Assembly (NCBI GenBank): GCA_023402075.1
Contig: JAEXCS010000019.1
Location: 1-64,000 of the forward strand
Source of the DNA: Bacillota bacterium
GTDB lineage: Bacteria; Bacillota; Clostridia; Oscillospirales; Oscillospiraceae
Length of the DNA stretch: 64,000 nucleotides
Direction of reading: 5' to 3'
The position numbers and the translations under genes are program-made. Position 1 is the stretch's first letter. Every line of letters starts with the position of its first letter. The notes under the pieces are model-generated. The model made no database searches. It saw only the letters and a list, made by a program, of their open reading frames with translations, and had not been told where the DNA came from. Below, piece after piece: positions 16,787-25,341 of the stretch.

Positions 16787-17788
16787 ATGCGAGAGTTTTG
16801 GAACGCGCTGATCTACGGGCTGGAGAGCGGGCAGGCCGTTTGCCTGATCAGCCTTTTATCCTCCGCAGGGTCCACCCCCCGGGGGGCCGGGGCCATGATG
16901 GCAGTGCTGCCGGACGGAAGCTCCACAGGAACCATCGGCGGCGGCAATGTGGAATTTGAAGCCCAGAAGCTGGCGGCGGAGATCTTGAAATCCGGCGAGG
17001 ACCAGCGGCGGGACTACCGCTTTATTCAGGGCAGCGACCACAGCCTTGGGATGATCTGCGGCGGCGACGTGACCGTACAGCTTCACTATATCTCTCCTCG
17101 AGACGGGGCGACGCTGGACGCTTTTCGCACACTTAAGGACGCCCACGCCCGTGGGCAGGACGCATGGCTGGCCCTGCGGCTGGACGGCAGCCGGGTGGCT
17201 GAGGTTCGCGCCCTCTTCGGAACGGACGAAGCCGATCCCTCGCTTACCTCCCTGCTGGGGGACGGGCCTGTGCTGACGGACGGCGGCTGGTTCTCCGTCC
17301 CCGTGTCCCAATCCGGGTGGGTTCACATCTTCGGCGCGGGACATGTGTCCCGCGCGCTGGTGTCCGCGCTGTATCCCCTCGGCTTTCGCTGCGCGGTGTA
17401 CGACGACCGGGCCGAATTTGCCGACCCGGCGTTTCTCCCCACGGCCCAGCAGGTTCGGGTGTGCGACTTTGAAAAGCTGGACCTTTCCGTTACCTCCCGG
17501 GACTATGTGGTTGTGATGACCCGGGGACATCATGCGGACTATGAGGTGCTGTCTCAAACCCTGCGCTCCGGCGCGCGGTACATCGGCTGCATCGGAAGCA
17601 GGCAAAAGCTGGCCCTTTGCCGCAAGCGCTTGCTGGACGCAGGCTTCACGGCAGAGGAATACGCCGTGCTTCACGCGCCCATCGGCCTTTCCATCGGGGC
17701 GCAGACCCCGGAGGAAATTGCCGTCTCTGTGGCGGCGGAGCTGATTGCCGTCCGGGCCGGGCTGGACCTCCGGCGGCAGAGGGAATAA
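16787..17788 (+). CDS. XdhC/CoxI-family protein (molybdenum hydroxylase maturation)
   Basis: This 333-residue protein has the N-terminal XdhC_CoxI domain (ISLLSSAGSTPRGAGAMM, then GTIGGGNVEFEA) and a C-terminal Rossmann domain (HIFGAGHVSRALVSALYPLGF ... YDDR). Family members protect and load the sulphurated molybdenum cofactor for xanthine dehydrogenase-type enzymes. The start at ATG 16787 (MREFWNAL) is supported by GGAGGAGCC; upstream in-frame ATGs lack such a site. No molybdenum hydroxylase gene lies in this window, so the client is unknown. It is the first gene of a three-gene operon with a dCMP deaminase and a pyruvyl-transferase/FrhB fusion. Confidence 0.88.
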   Translation: MREFWNALIYGLESGQAVCLISLLSSAGSTPRGAGAMMAVLPDGSSTGTIGGGNVEFEAQKLAAEILKSGEDQRRDYRFIQGSDHSLGMICGGDVTVQLHYISPRDGATLDAFRTLKDAHARGQDAWLALRLDGSRVAEVRALFGTDEADPSLTSLLGDGPVLTDGGWFSVPVSQSGWVHIFGAGHVSRALVSALYPLGFRCAVYDDRAEFADPAFLPTAQQVRVCDFEKLDLSVTSRDYVVVMTRGHHADYEVLSQTLRSGARYIGCIGSRQKLALCRKRLLDAGFTAEEYAVLHAPIGLSIGAQTPEEIAVSVAAELIAVRAGLDLRRQRE

Positions 17789-17835
17789 GATTTTTCAATC
17801 TCCGGCAAAAGCGCCGGACTTCACGGAGGACATCT

Positions 17836-18342
17836 ATGAACCGTATCAGCAAGGAAAATTACTATCTGGACATCGCGGAGACTGTTTTGGAACGGGCCAC
17901 CTGCCTGCGCCGGGTATACGGAGCCATCATCGTAAAAAACGATGAGATTATTTCCACCGGCTACAACGGCGCGCCTAGGGGCAGAAAAAACTGCGTGGAC
18001 ATGGGATACTGCACCCGCGAAGCGGCAAAGGTCCCCCGGGGAGAGCGGTACGAGCTGTGCCGCAGCGTCCACGCCGAAGCCAACGCCATCATCTCCGCCT
18101 CCCGGCGGGACATGGTGGGCGGAACACTGTACCTTGTGGGCCGGGATGCCCGGACCGGCGAGCTTTTGGGCGACGCCACCTCCTGCTCCATGTGCCGCAG
18201 GCAGGTGATCAACTCCGGTCTTGAGCGGGTGGTCATCCGGAGAACGAAAACGGACTTTGACATGGTCTCCGTGGAGGATTGGATTGCCGAGGATGACTTT
18301 CCAGACTTCGGGCCCATGGAGGAGCCATCCTCTCAGCAGTAA
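17836..18342 (+). CDS. Deoxycytidylate (dCMP) deaminase family protein
   Basis: This 168-residue zinc deaminase would convert dCMP to dUMP for thymidylate synthesis. Zinc ligands are the His in SVHAEANAII and the two cysteines in TSCSMCRRQVI; the usual Pro before the first Cys is Ser here, a small variation. GAIIVKNDEIISTGYNGAPRG is the substrate-side motif typical of the ComEB/dCMP deaminase group. ATG 17836 follows GGAGG. It lies 47 bp after xdhC and 21 bp before the next gene. Confidence 0.9.
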   Translation: MNRISKENYYLDIAETVLERATCLRRVYGAIIVKNDEIISTGYNGAPRGRKNCVDMGYCTREAAKVPRGERYELCRSVHAEANAIISASRRDMVGGTLYLVGRDARTGELLGDATSCSMCRRQVINSGLERVVIRRTKTDFDMVSVEDWIAEDDFPDFGPMEEPSSQQ

Positions 18343-18363
18343 TTTCAGGAAGGAGGCCTTCAC

Positions 18364-20655
18364 TTGAAAACGGGCCTTGTCACCTTTTTCCATATCCACC
18401 ACTACGGCGCAGTCTTGCAGGCCTGCGCCACGCAGCGGGCCGTGGAACAGCTTGGAAGCTCCTGCGAAATTTTTAACTATTACGTCAATCAAAATAACGA
18501 TTTGTTTCGCCGCGCCGGCGGGCTTTCCTCCGCGGCCGCAAACGCCCACACCGCGCTCCATTACTCCGCCATGCGCGAGCGGTATCAGCGGTTTGAGGAC
18601 TTTTCCGCCCGTAATCTAAAAATTACGGAGCGGCGGTATGAAAGCCTGCGGGAGCTGGAGAGCGCACCCGATTATGACGTATACCTCTCCGGCAGCGACC
18701 AGATCTGGAACCCGAAGATTTTTCCAGACGGGCGGTTTGACCCGGTGTTTTTCAGCCGGTTTACGGCGGGGCGAAAAATCGCCTACGCCCCCTCCTTCGG
18801 CATCCCCCACATTCCCGACGGGATGGAGGAGGAGCTGCGCCGCTATCTTGATGACTTTTCCCATCTTTCCGCACGGGAAGCACGGGGGCAGGCCATCCTC
18901 CGGGAGGTTGGCGGACGGGAGGCTCCCGTGGTGCTGGACCCCACCCTGCTTTTGCGTCAGGAAGACTGGGCTTCCCTTTCGGCCAATCCGAAGCAGCCCT
19001 CCGGCTACATCCTGTGCTACTGTATCAGCGCCCCCGGGCCGCTGGAACCTTATATCCGCCGCTTGCAGGAGGAGACAGGGCTGCCCGTGGTTCAGCTTTG
19101 CGGCCTGCGGCAAAAGGTACACCCCAAAGCGGAGTGCGTCTTTTCGGCGGGGCCTGCGGAATTTTTGGGCCTGTTCCGCCATGCGGCCTATGTGTGTACC
19201 AACTCCTTCCACGGAACCGTGTTTTCCGTCCAATTTCAAAAGCCGTTTTTCACCGCCGTCTCCCCGGCAGAGCTGGCCGCACCTGAGCAGTCCCGCATTT
19301 TCAGTCTGCTGGATCGGCTGGGCCTTGCAGACCGCATCATCGGAAAGGGCGACTCCGCCGGACTGTCGGACCCGGTAGACTGGCTTGCCGCCACCAAGCG
19401 GCTGGAAGCGGAGCGTCGGGATTCTTTGGAATATCTTCGCGCCGCACTGCTGAACGAGCCGATTTCTACTCTCAAAAAATCCGAACCCGTTTCAAACTTA
19501 CCGGAACTTGCCGCCCGGGCCGACTGCACCGGCTGCACCGGCTGTGCTTCCGTCTGTCCGAAGGATGCCATTTCCATGGAACCTGACCGGGAGGGCTTTT
19601 CTTACCCCTCGGTAGACCCCGAAAAATGCATCCACTGCGGACGGTGTACGGCGGTCTGTCCGCCGCTTCACCCACCCAAAAGCTGCCCTCTCCCGGCGGT
19701 CTTTGCCGCATGGAACCGGGACGACGTAATCCGCAAGGACTCCACCTCCGGCGGCGTATTCTCCCTCATCGCGGCGGATACGCTGGAAAGCGGGGGCGTG
19801 GTGTTTGGCGCGGCGCTGGACGACAGACAGCGCCTGCGGCACATTGCCTGCTTTTCGCAGGAGGATCTGCGCTATCTTCGGGGTGCGAAATACGTGCAAA
19901 GCGACTTGCGGGGCGTATACCGGGAGATTCGGGAGCTTTTGAAGTCCCGCCCCGTGCTTTTCTCCGGCACTCCCTGTCAGGTGGACGGACTGTATCATTT
20001 TCTGGGTCACCGCCCGGAAAATCTTACCACCTGCGACGTGGTTTGTCAGGGCGTACCCTCTCCCGGCGTGTGGGCAGACATGGTTCGCTCCATCGAAAGC
20101 CGCAGACGGCGCTCGCTGCAAACTGTGCGCTTTCGCAATAAGGTGGCGGGCTGGAAGAACAGCCACTTTACTTTGCTTTATAAGGACGGATCGGCGGATT
20201 CCGCCCCCCTGTTCCAAACAGAATGGGGCCGGGCGTTTGGCAGGGCGCTGTTCCTGCGGCCCTGCTGCCACCGCTGCGCCTACACCTCTTTGTCTCGGAC
20301 GGGGGACTTTACCCTTGGGGACTTCTGGGGCCTGAGGCCCGACGAGCTTTGCGATCAGCAGGAAAAGGGCGTGTCTCTCCTGATTGTGAACACGGCCCAC
20401 GCCAGCCATATTTTTGACCGTCTTCCCCTTGCGCGGCAGCCTTTTTCGCCGGAACGGGCTGTGGCGGGGAATCCCCGGCTGGCCTCGCCCATTGCCCAGC
20501 CCGGGGACCGGGCGGCGTTTTTCGCCGCCTATGCATTGCAGCCCTTCGATCAGGTACGGCAAAAATTTCTTCACCTGCCTTCCCTGCCCGTGCGGATTGC
20601 CGCCGGTGTTCTCAGTCCGGAGGCAAAGGCGAAAATCAAATCCAAGCTGAAATAA
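18364..20655 (+). CDS. Polysaccharide pyruvyl transferase fused to an FrhB/FdhB-type ferredoxin domain
   Basis: This 763-residue two-part protein starts at TTG 18364 behind GGAAGGAGG. Residues 1-370 form a polysaccharide pyruvyl-transferase domain (FHIHHYGAVLQACATQRAV, YLSGSDQIWNP, CTNSFHGTVFS). After a linker near 375 come two 4Fe-4S clusters (CTGCTGCASVCP and CIHCGRCTAVCPP, about 385-440), then an F420-hydrogenase/dehydrogenase beta-subunit domain (DSTSGGVFSLIA, GTPCQVDGLYHF, GDFWGL). Separate neighbouring genes for these two activities are common in glycan loci; the fusion is less usual. A flavin- and Fe-S-dependent redox step on the same glycan substrate is an inference. No glycan cluster surrounds it. 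Confidence 0.88.
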   Translation: MKTGLVTFFHIHHYGAVLQACATQRAVEQLGSSCEIFNYYVNQNNDLFRRAGGLSSAAANAHTALHYSAMRERYQRFEDFSARNLKITERRYESLRELESAPDYDVYLSGSDQIWNPKIFPDGRFDPVFFSRFTAGRKIAYAPSFGIPHIPDGMEEELRRYLDDFSHLSAREARGQAILREVGGREAPVVLDPTLLLRQEDWASLSANPKQPSGYILCYCISAPGPLEPYIRRLQEETGLPVVQLCGLRQKVHPKAECVFSAGPAEFLGLFRHAAYVCTNSFHGTVFSVQFQKPFFTAVSPAELAAPEQSRIFSLLDRLGLADRIIGKGDSAGLSDPVDWLAATKRLEAERRDSLEYLRAALLNEPISTLKKSEPVSNLPELAARADCTGCTGCASVCPKDAISMEPDREGFSYPSVDPEKCIHCGRCTAVCPPLHPPKSCPLPAVFAAWNRDDVIRKDSTSGGVFSLIAADTLESGGVVFGAALDDRQRLRHIACFSQEDLRYLRGAKYVQSDLRGVYREIRELLKSRPVLFSGTPCQVDGLYHFLGHRPENLTTCDVVCQGVPSPGVWADMVRSIESRRRRSLQTVRFRNKVAGWKNSHFTLLYKDGSADSAPLFQTEWGRAFGRALFLRPCCHRCAYTSLSRTGDFTLGDFWGLRPDELCDQQEKGVSLLIVNTAHASHIFDRLPLARQPFSPERAVAGNPRLASPIAQPGDRAAFFAAYALQPFDQVRQKFLHLPSLPVRIAAGVLSPEAKAKIKSKLK

Positions 20656-20680
20656 AACCTACCCGCTTTGAAGGCGCGCC

Positions 20681-20728
20681 AGAAAAATAGCACAGCCCCC
20701 TGCGCGGCAAAAGCCGCACAGGGGGCTG
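20681..20728 (-). terminator. Terminator of the trpB2-like gene
   Basis: A 16-pair stem with one C-A mismatch (CAGCCCCCTG... / ...CAGGGGGCTG) has an AAAA loop and is followed on the minus strand by GCTATTTTTC. It lies between convergent genes and may serve both. Confidence 0.8.
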
Positions 20729-20733
20729 ATATG

Positions 20734-22119
20734 TTAGTCCTGAATGCCCGGAAGCTTTGGAATGTGTGAAAAGCCCCGTGTCAAATCCTCGTCGGTAGGG
20801 ATATAATCGGTCATGCTGCCGTCGTGATAGGACATATATGCCGCCATGTCAAAATATCCCGTGCCGGTCAGCCCGAAAACAATGGTCTTGGCTTCCCCTG
20901 CTTCTTTGCACCGAATCGCCTCGTCAATGGCAACCCGAATGGCGTGGGCGGACTCCGGCGCGGGCAGCGTACCCTCCACCTTCGCAAACAGCTTAGCGGC
21001 TTCAAAAACCTTGGTCTGCGTGACGGAGCGGGCCTCGTCCAAAAATCCATCGTGATAAAGCTGGGAGAGAATGGGACTCATGCCGTGATAGCGCAGTCCG
21101 CCCGCATGATTGGGCGCCGGGATAAACCCGCAGCCCAGCGTATACATCTTGGCCAGCGGCGTAACCTTTCCCGTGTCACAGAAATCATAGGCAAACCGGC
21201 CCCGGGTCAGGGAGGGGCAGGAGGCAGGCTCCACCGCGATGAAATGCGGGGCTTGCTTCCCGGTCAGTTTATCCGCCATAAAGGGCGCCATCAGCCCGCC
21301 AAGGTTAGAGCCGCCGCCCGCGCAGCCGATGAGAATGTCGGGATATTCGCCCAGCTTTTCAAGGGCCGCCTTTGTCTCCAGCCCGATGACGGACTGATGC
21401 AGCAGCACCTGATTCAACACACTCCCCAGCACATAGCGATAGCCCTCTGTGGTGGTGGACTTTTCAACGGCCTCGGAAATGGCAGTGCCAAGGCTTCCGG
21501 AGGTGCCGGGAAATTCCTCCAGCATCCGGCGGCCCACCGCCGTGGTATCCGAAGGGGAGGAAATAACCGACGCGTCATAGGTTTCCATCACAGCCTTGCG
21601 GTAGGGCTTTTGCTCGGCGGAGCCTTTGACCATGAAGACCTTCAAATCCAGTCCAAAATAGCCGCAGGCCATGGACAGGGCGGTACCCCACTGTCCCGCG
21701 CCCGTCTCGGTAGTCACGCCCTTGAGGCCCTGCTCCTTGGCGTAATACGCCTGCGCGATGGCAGAGTTCAGCTTGTGGCTGCCGCTGGTGTTTCCACCTT
21801 CATATTTGTAATAGATTTTCGCCGGGGTGTCCAGCGCCTTTTCAAGGCGGTAGGCCCGCACCAGCGGAGAGGGACGGTACATCTTATAAAAATCGCGAAC
21901 CACCTCGGGAATATCAATAAAGCGGTCGGTGGCGTTCAGCTCCTGTCCAACAAGCTCATCGCAGAAGATGGGGCTCATATCCGCCGGCGTCACAGGCTTC
22001 AGCGTACCGGGGTGGAGAATGGGACGGTGGTCGGTTTTCATATCCGCGCGCACATTGTACCACTGCTTCGGAAGCTCCTGTTCGGTCAAGTAGGTTTTGT
22101 AGGGAATATTACGTTCCAT
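20734..22119 (-). CDS. TrpB2-type tryptophan synthase beta-like PLP enzyme
   Basis: This 461-residue enzyme has PLP lysine in GNTSGSHKLNSAIAQ, the TETGAGQWGTALS loop and the glycine-rich phosphate loop GCAGGGSNLGG. It belongs to the TrpB2 / TrpB-like group, which makes tryptophan from indole and serine and usually works without TrpA. No trpA lies beside it. The start at ATG 22119 (MERNIPYKTY) is supported by AAGGAAGGA. A longer frame would run back through the T-box terminator and is rejected. The T-box leader with a likely TGG specifier ties expression to uncharged tRNA-Trp, consistent with a role in tryptophan supply. Confidence 0.93.
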   Translation of the reverse strand: MERNIPYKTYLTEQELPKQWYNVRADMKTDHRPILHPGTLKPVTPADMSPIFCDELVGQELNATDRFIDIPEVVRDFYKMYRPSPLVRAYRLEKALDTPAKIYYKYEGGNTSGSHKLNSAIAQAYYAKEQGLKGVTTETGAGQWGTALSMACGYFGLDLKVFMVKGSAEQKPYRKAVMETYDASVISSPSDTTAVGRRMLEEFPGTSGSLGTAISEAVEKSTTTEGYRYVLGSVLNQVLLHQSVIGLETKAALEKLGEYPDILIGCAGGGSNLGGLMAPFMADKLTGKQAPHFIAVEPASCPSLTRGRFAYDFCDTGKVTPLAKMYTLGCGFIPAPNHAGGLRYHGMSPILSQLYHDGFLDEARSVTQTKVFEAAKLFAKVEGTLPAPESAHAIRVAIDEAIRCKEAGEAKTIVFGLTGTGYFDMAAYMSYHDGSMTDYIPTDEDLTRGFSHIPKLPGIQD

Positions 22120-22172
22120 GGTTTCGTCCTTCCTTTCTGACGCGTTGGGCCTGTGCCCGGCAAAAAAGTAAT

Positions 22173-22216
22173 AAAAAAAAGCTCTTGTCCCTGCAAATAC
22201 TTGCAGGGACAAGAGC
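22173..22216 (-). terminator. T-box terminator
   Basis: A 16-bp perfect stem GCTCTTGTCCCTGCAA / TTGCAGGGACAAGAGC is followed on the minus strand by eight T residues. The 5' arm competes with the T-box antiterminator directly upstream. Confidence 0.95.
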
Positions 22217-22460
22217 GATTTCACTCCTGTGGTGCCACCCGGCTTGGCGCGGTAACCGCGCCCACTTTTCAGCACACTGTCATGTGCCGGCCTTTTTTAA
22301 CGGGGCGCCCTCCCCGTCTCCCCTACTGAGCTTTCGCCGTTCGGTTTGCCCTTGCCGGTCCATTCGCCAAATCTGCCCGTGCCGCATTTCCACCATCAGC
22401 GGCTCTCTATACCAGGCGCGGATATGGTTACTCACTCCGACGCTTCGGTTTATTTTGATT
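22180..22460 (-). promoter_or_regulatory. T-box leader, probably tRNA-Trp responsive
   Basis: The minus strand carries the T-box sequence GGGTGGCACCAC (22226-22240) before a strong terminator. Further upstream are the Stem I features (AGAGAGCCGCTGATGGTGGAAA). In the position of the specifier loop lies GAA-TGG-A, with TGG at 22362-22360, which reads tryptophan. The element is certain; the codon assignment is by eye. Confidence 0.92.
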
Positions 22461-22467
22461 AAAACGT

Positions 22468-22496
22468 AGTATAACTGCGGCGAATCCATTTGTCAA
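22468..22496 (-). promoter_or_regulatory. Promoter of the T-box / trpB2 transcript
   Basis: Minus strand TTGACA (22496-22491), a 17-bp spacer, TATACT (22473-22468), directly upstream of the T-box leader. Confidence 0.88.
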
Positions 22497-22505
22497 CTGA
22501 TTTTT

Positions 22506-24122
22506 TCAATTCCTTTTAAAACGGGCCGCCACGGCCAGAGTCAACAATATCAGCACCACCCCCACAGGCAGCGCCAGCCACGGGGCAATTCCCGCGGTTG
22601 CAAAAGTGCCTGCCACGATATAGGTCACGCAGCTCACTCCCGCCGTCGTGACGGCGTAGGGCAGTTGCGTGGACACATGGCTCACATGGTCGCACTTAGC
22701 ACCCGCAGAAGCCATGATGGTGGTGTCGGAAATGGGGGAGCAGTGATCCCCGCACACCGCGCCCGCCATGCAGGCGGAGACGCAGATGATGCTCAGGGGG
22801 TTGCCGCTCTCCAGCGGGAACACATGCAACACAATGGGGATCAGGATGCCGAAGGTGCCCCAGGAAGTGCCCGTGGCAAAGGCCAGCAGGCAGCCGATCA
22901 CAAACACAATGGCGGGCAGCAGAAGCTGGAAGCTTTGGGCCGAGCTCTGCACCATGGCGGCCACAAACTCCCGCGCGCCCAGAGAGTCGGTCATGGCCTT
23001 CAGGCTCCACGCAAAGGTGAGAATCAGGATGGCCGGGACCATGGCCTTGAAGCCCTCGGGAATACAGTCCATCATTTCCTTAAAACCCATCCGGCGGCGA
23101 AGCAGATAAAACCCAATCGTAAACGCCAGACCGAAGGCGCTGCCCAGCAGCAGCCCCACGGACGCATCTGACCCGGAGAAGGCGTCCACAAAGCTGGCGC
23201 CGGAAAAGAAGCCGCCTGAATAAATCATCCCCGTGACGCAGCAGATCACCAGCACCACAATCGGCGCCACCAAGTCTGCCACCGTGCCATTCTCCGGCTC
23301 GCTGTTCTCACGCTCAGTGGCGTAGGGGTTCTTCCCGGAAAACAGATCACCCTTGTCCGCATTGGCCTCGTGAACGGCCATGGGGCCAAAATCCGCCTTC
23401 ATCACCACCAGCCCGACCATCATGATAATGGTCAAAATGGCGTAGTAGTTATACGGAATGGCCCGGATAAACAGCGCAAGCCCCGACCCGTCATCCACAA
23501 ACGCGCTGACGGCGGCAGCCCACGAAGAGATGGGCGCAATGATGCATACCGGTGCGGCGGTTGCATCGATCAGATAGGCCAGCTTCGCCCGGGAGACTTT
23601 ATGACTGTCCGTCACGGGAAGCATCACGCTGCCCACGGTAAGGCAGTTGAAATAGTCGTCAACAAAAATCAAAATGCCCAGCACGATGGTGGCCAGTTGC
23701 GCCCCAACGCGGGTTTTGATGTTCTTCTGCGCCCAGCGACCAAAGGCGGCGGAGCCTCCCGCTCGGTTCATCAGACTCACCATGGCTCCCAGAATGATCA
23801 GAAACGCCAAAATACCCACGTTATACCCGTCCGAGAGTACGGAGACGATGCCGTCTTGAAACACGTGGGTAACTGTCCCCTCAAAGGAAAAGCCGGACCA
23901 CAGCAGCCCGCCGGTAAGAATGCCCAGAAACAAAGAGGAATAGACCTCCTTGGTCACAAGCGCCAGCGCGATGGCCACCAATGGTGGCAGCAGGGACCAG
24001 ATTGTCTGATAAAACACGGGGGCCGCGGCGGCATCCTCCCCGGCGGCCAAAACCGGAACGGTCAGCAGGGCCAAAAACGCGGCGGCAAGGATCACCGTCT
24101 TTCGGCAGGATTTGTTCTTCAT
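22506..24122 (-). CDS. NhaC-family transporter, probable lysine transporter (LysW-type)
   Basis: This 538-residue membrane protein has an N-terminal signal-like segment (about 8-27) and about 12 further hydrophobic helices, with family text such as GILIFVDDYFNCLTVGSVMLPVTD and ATGTSWGTFGILIPI. By sequence it is an NhaC-family Na+/H+ antiporter homologue. However, its leader is a lysine riboswitch with a terminator, and NhaC-type genes under lysine riboswitches have been assigned by comparative genomics as lysine transporters. Lysine uptake is therefore the better prediction; substrate is inferred from regulation, not from residues. ATG 24122 follows TGGAGGAGC. Confidence 0.88.
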   Translation of the reverse strand: MKNKSCRKTVILAAAFLALLTVPVLAAGEDAAAAPVFYQTIWSLLPPLVAIALALVTKEVYSSLFLGILTGGLLWSGFSFEGTVTHVFQDGIVSVLSDGYNVGILAFLIILGAMVSLMNRAGGSAAFGRWAQKNIKTRVGAQLATIVLGILIFVDDYFNCLTVGSVMLPVTDSHKVSRAKLAYLIDATAAPVCIIAPISSWAAAVSAFVDDGSGLALFIRAIPYNYYAILTIIMMVGLVVMKADFGPMAVHEANADKGDLFSGKNPYATERENSEPENGTVADLVAPIVVLVICCVTGMIYSGGFFSGASFVDAFSGSDASVGLLLGSAFGLAFTIGFYLLRRRMGFKEMMDCIPEGFKAMVPAILILTFAWSLKAMTDSLGAREFVAAMVQSSAQSFQLLLPAIVFVIGCLLAFATGTSWGTFGILIPIVLHVFPLESGNPLSIICVSACMAGAVCGDHCSPISDTTIMASAGAKCDHVSHVSTQLPYAVTTAGVSCVTYIVAGTFATAGIAPWLALPVGVVLILLTLAVAARFKRN

Positions 24123-24133
24123 GGAAGCTCCTC

Positions 24134-24168
24134 CAAAAAAATAAAGTCATGACCCAGCGTCATGACTT
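24134..24168 (-). terminator. Terminator of the lysine riboswitch
   Basis: AAGTCATGAC / GTCATGACTT stem with a five-base loop, followed on the minus strand by TTATTTTTTT. It is positioned between the aptamer and the transporter start. Confidence 0.92.
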
Positions 24169-24204
24169 CATACCGAAAACCCGTACGAATCACGACAGCG
24201 CTCC

Positions 24205-24355
24205 GCCCCGTGGGGCGACAGTCCGGCGGATATTCTCCGACGAACCGGCTCTGTCCCCGTCAGGCCACGGGAAGCAAAACCTCGGCGGCAGTCCCTTTCC
24301 CGTCTCCTCCTCGGCCTGTTTGGAAGACGTTACTTTTGACTGTCGCACCTCTATC
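24205..24355 (-). promoter_or_regulatory. Lysine riboswitch (L-box)
   Basis: The minus strand shows the L-box landmarks in order: AGAGGTGCGA (24352-24343), AGTAA, GGGAAAGGGACTGCCG (24301-24286), CTGACGGGGACAG, GAATATCCGCCGGACTGTC ending near 24216. A terminator and then the transporter gene follow, so lysine should switch the gene off. Confidence 0.93.
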
Positions 24356-24369
24356 ATGCAATACGTTTG

Positions 24370-24397
24370 ATTATAGCAAAGCTTCTATAAAAGTCAA
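24370..24397 (-). promoter_or_regulatory. Promoter of the lysine-riboswitch transcript
   Basis: Minus strand TTGACT (24397-24392), 16-bp spacer, TATAAT (24375-24370). Confidence 0.87.
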
Positions 24398-24426
24398 CCA
24401 TTTGCGGCAAAAATCCGCCGATTTCC

Positions 24427-24873
24427 CTAATTTTCCGCCGATGAACCCAGCAACTCTTCCAGACGGGATTCTCCGTACACAGGAAGTCCCGCTTGCTTTA
24501 AAAGTGCCGCTGTCACCCCGTCCCCGGCGGTCAGTCCGGCGGAAAAGCTTCCATCGTGAATTACGCCGCAGCCACAGGAGGGACTGCGCTCCTTCAAGAG
24601 CGCCGCGCCGCAGCCAAATAGCTGCGCCAGCTCCAGCGTGGCTCGCGCACCTCTTTCAAATTCCGTCGTCACGTCAGTCCCCTCCCGGGTAAAAACGCGC
24701 CCATCCCTGCATTCTGCGGGTGGGCGGGGTGTGGGCAGTCCGCCCAGCTGTTCCGGGCAGACGGGGATACATTCGTACCGCTCCAGCAGGGGGCCAATCC
24801 CGGGAAGGGTCTTTGCTCCCCCATCGTACCGGCAGGGCAGGCCAAGAAGACACGCAGAAACCAGCAGCTTCAT
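24427..24873 (-). CDS. DUF523 family protein
   Basis: This 148-residue protein has the DUF523 landmarks: the N-terminal VSACLLGLPCRYDGG, CPEQLGGLPTPRPPAE, and the cysteine pair in KERSPSCGCGVIHDG. The conserved cysteines suggest metal or Fe-S binding, but the biochemical role is not known to me. Its ATG overlaps the stop of the DUF3783 gene by four bases (ATGA), so the two are co-translated. Confidence 0.9.
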   Translation of the reverse strand: MKLLVSACLLGLPCRYDGGAKTLPGIGPLLERYECIPVCPEQLGGLPTPRPPAECRDGRVFTREGTDVTTEFERGARATLELAQLFGCGAALLKERSPSCGCGVIHDGSFSAGLTAGDGVTAALLKQAGLPVYGESRLEELLGSSAEN

Positions 24874-25262
24874 TTTTTCTCCGCCTGCTCCTGCTTGCGG
24901 GCCTCAATCTCCCGCCGCTCGCGCTGAAGCTCGGTAAACAGAGCAATGCCGTCCCACTCCTGATTCCACTTGGTCAGCACCGCCTTGTAACACCCTACCC
25001 CCACACCTGCCTGACGCAAAGAGGCCAAAAGCCCATCTAGCTGCTGCTCCAAATCGCAGAAGACCATCATCTGGCCCCCCAGCTTTCCGGAAAATACGCC
25101 CTCCCGGGCGGGCCGGGTTTCACGCCCCGCCAACGCGCCCACGGGCGTACGCCATCCATCCCGAAAAACGGGCTTCACCTCTGCCCCGAAAGGGCCAGCG
25201 GCAGCCTTTACCACCAAAATATCGTTCAGCTCCTCAAAGCCGTACAGCAAAATCGTACCCAT
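24870..25262 (-). CDS. DUF3783 family protein
   Basis: A 130-residue soluble protein beginning MGTILLYGFEELNDILVVK. The middle part (QMMVFCDLEQQLDGLLASLRQAGVGVGCYKAVLT read in pieces) matches the small DUF3783 domain, followed by TKWNQEW and a highly charged C-terminal helix. Start ATG 25262 has AAGGAG at good spacing; an in-frame start eight codons upstream is less well placed. It forms a two-gene unit with the DUF523 gene. Function unknown. Confidence 0.78.
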   Translation of the reverse strand: MGTILLYGFEELNDILVVKAAAGPFGAEVKPVFRDGWRTPVGALAGRETRPAREGVFSGKLGGQMMVFCDLEQQLDGLLASLRQAGVGVGCYKAVLTKWNQEWDGIALFTELQRERREIEARKQEQAEKK

Positions 25263-25341
25263 GCCTGCACTCCTTCCAAATTCCAAACCCCACCGGAAAG
25301 TCCGGCAATTTTTTGGGGCTGCGCCCCGTTTCGCTTCCCTG

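Noticed and set aside
22120..22275. N-terminal extension of the TrpB2-like protein
   Set aside because: It would translate the T-box terminator hairpin; the ATG at 22119 has a good ribosome-binding site and the family start.
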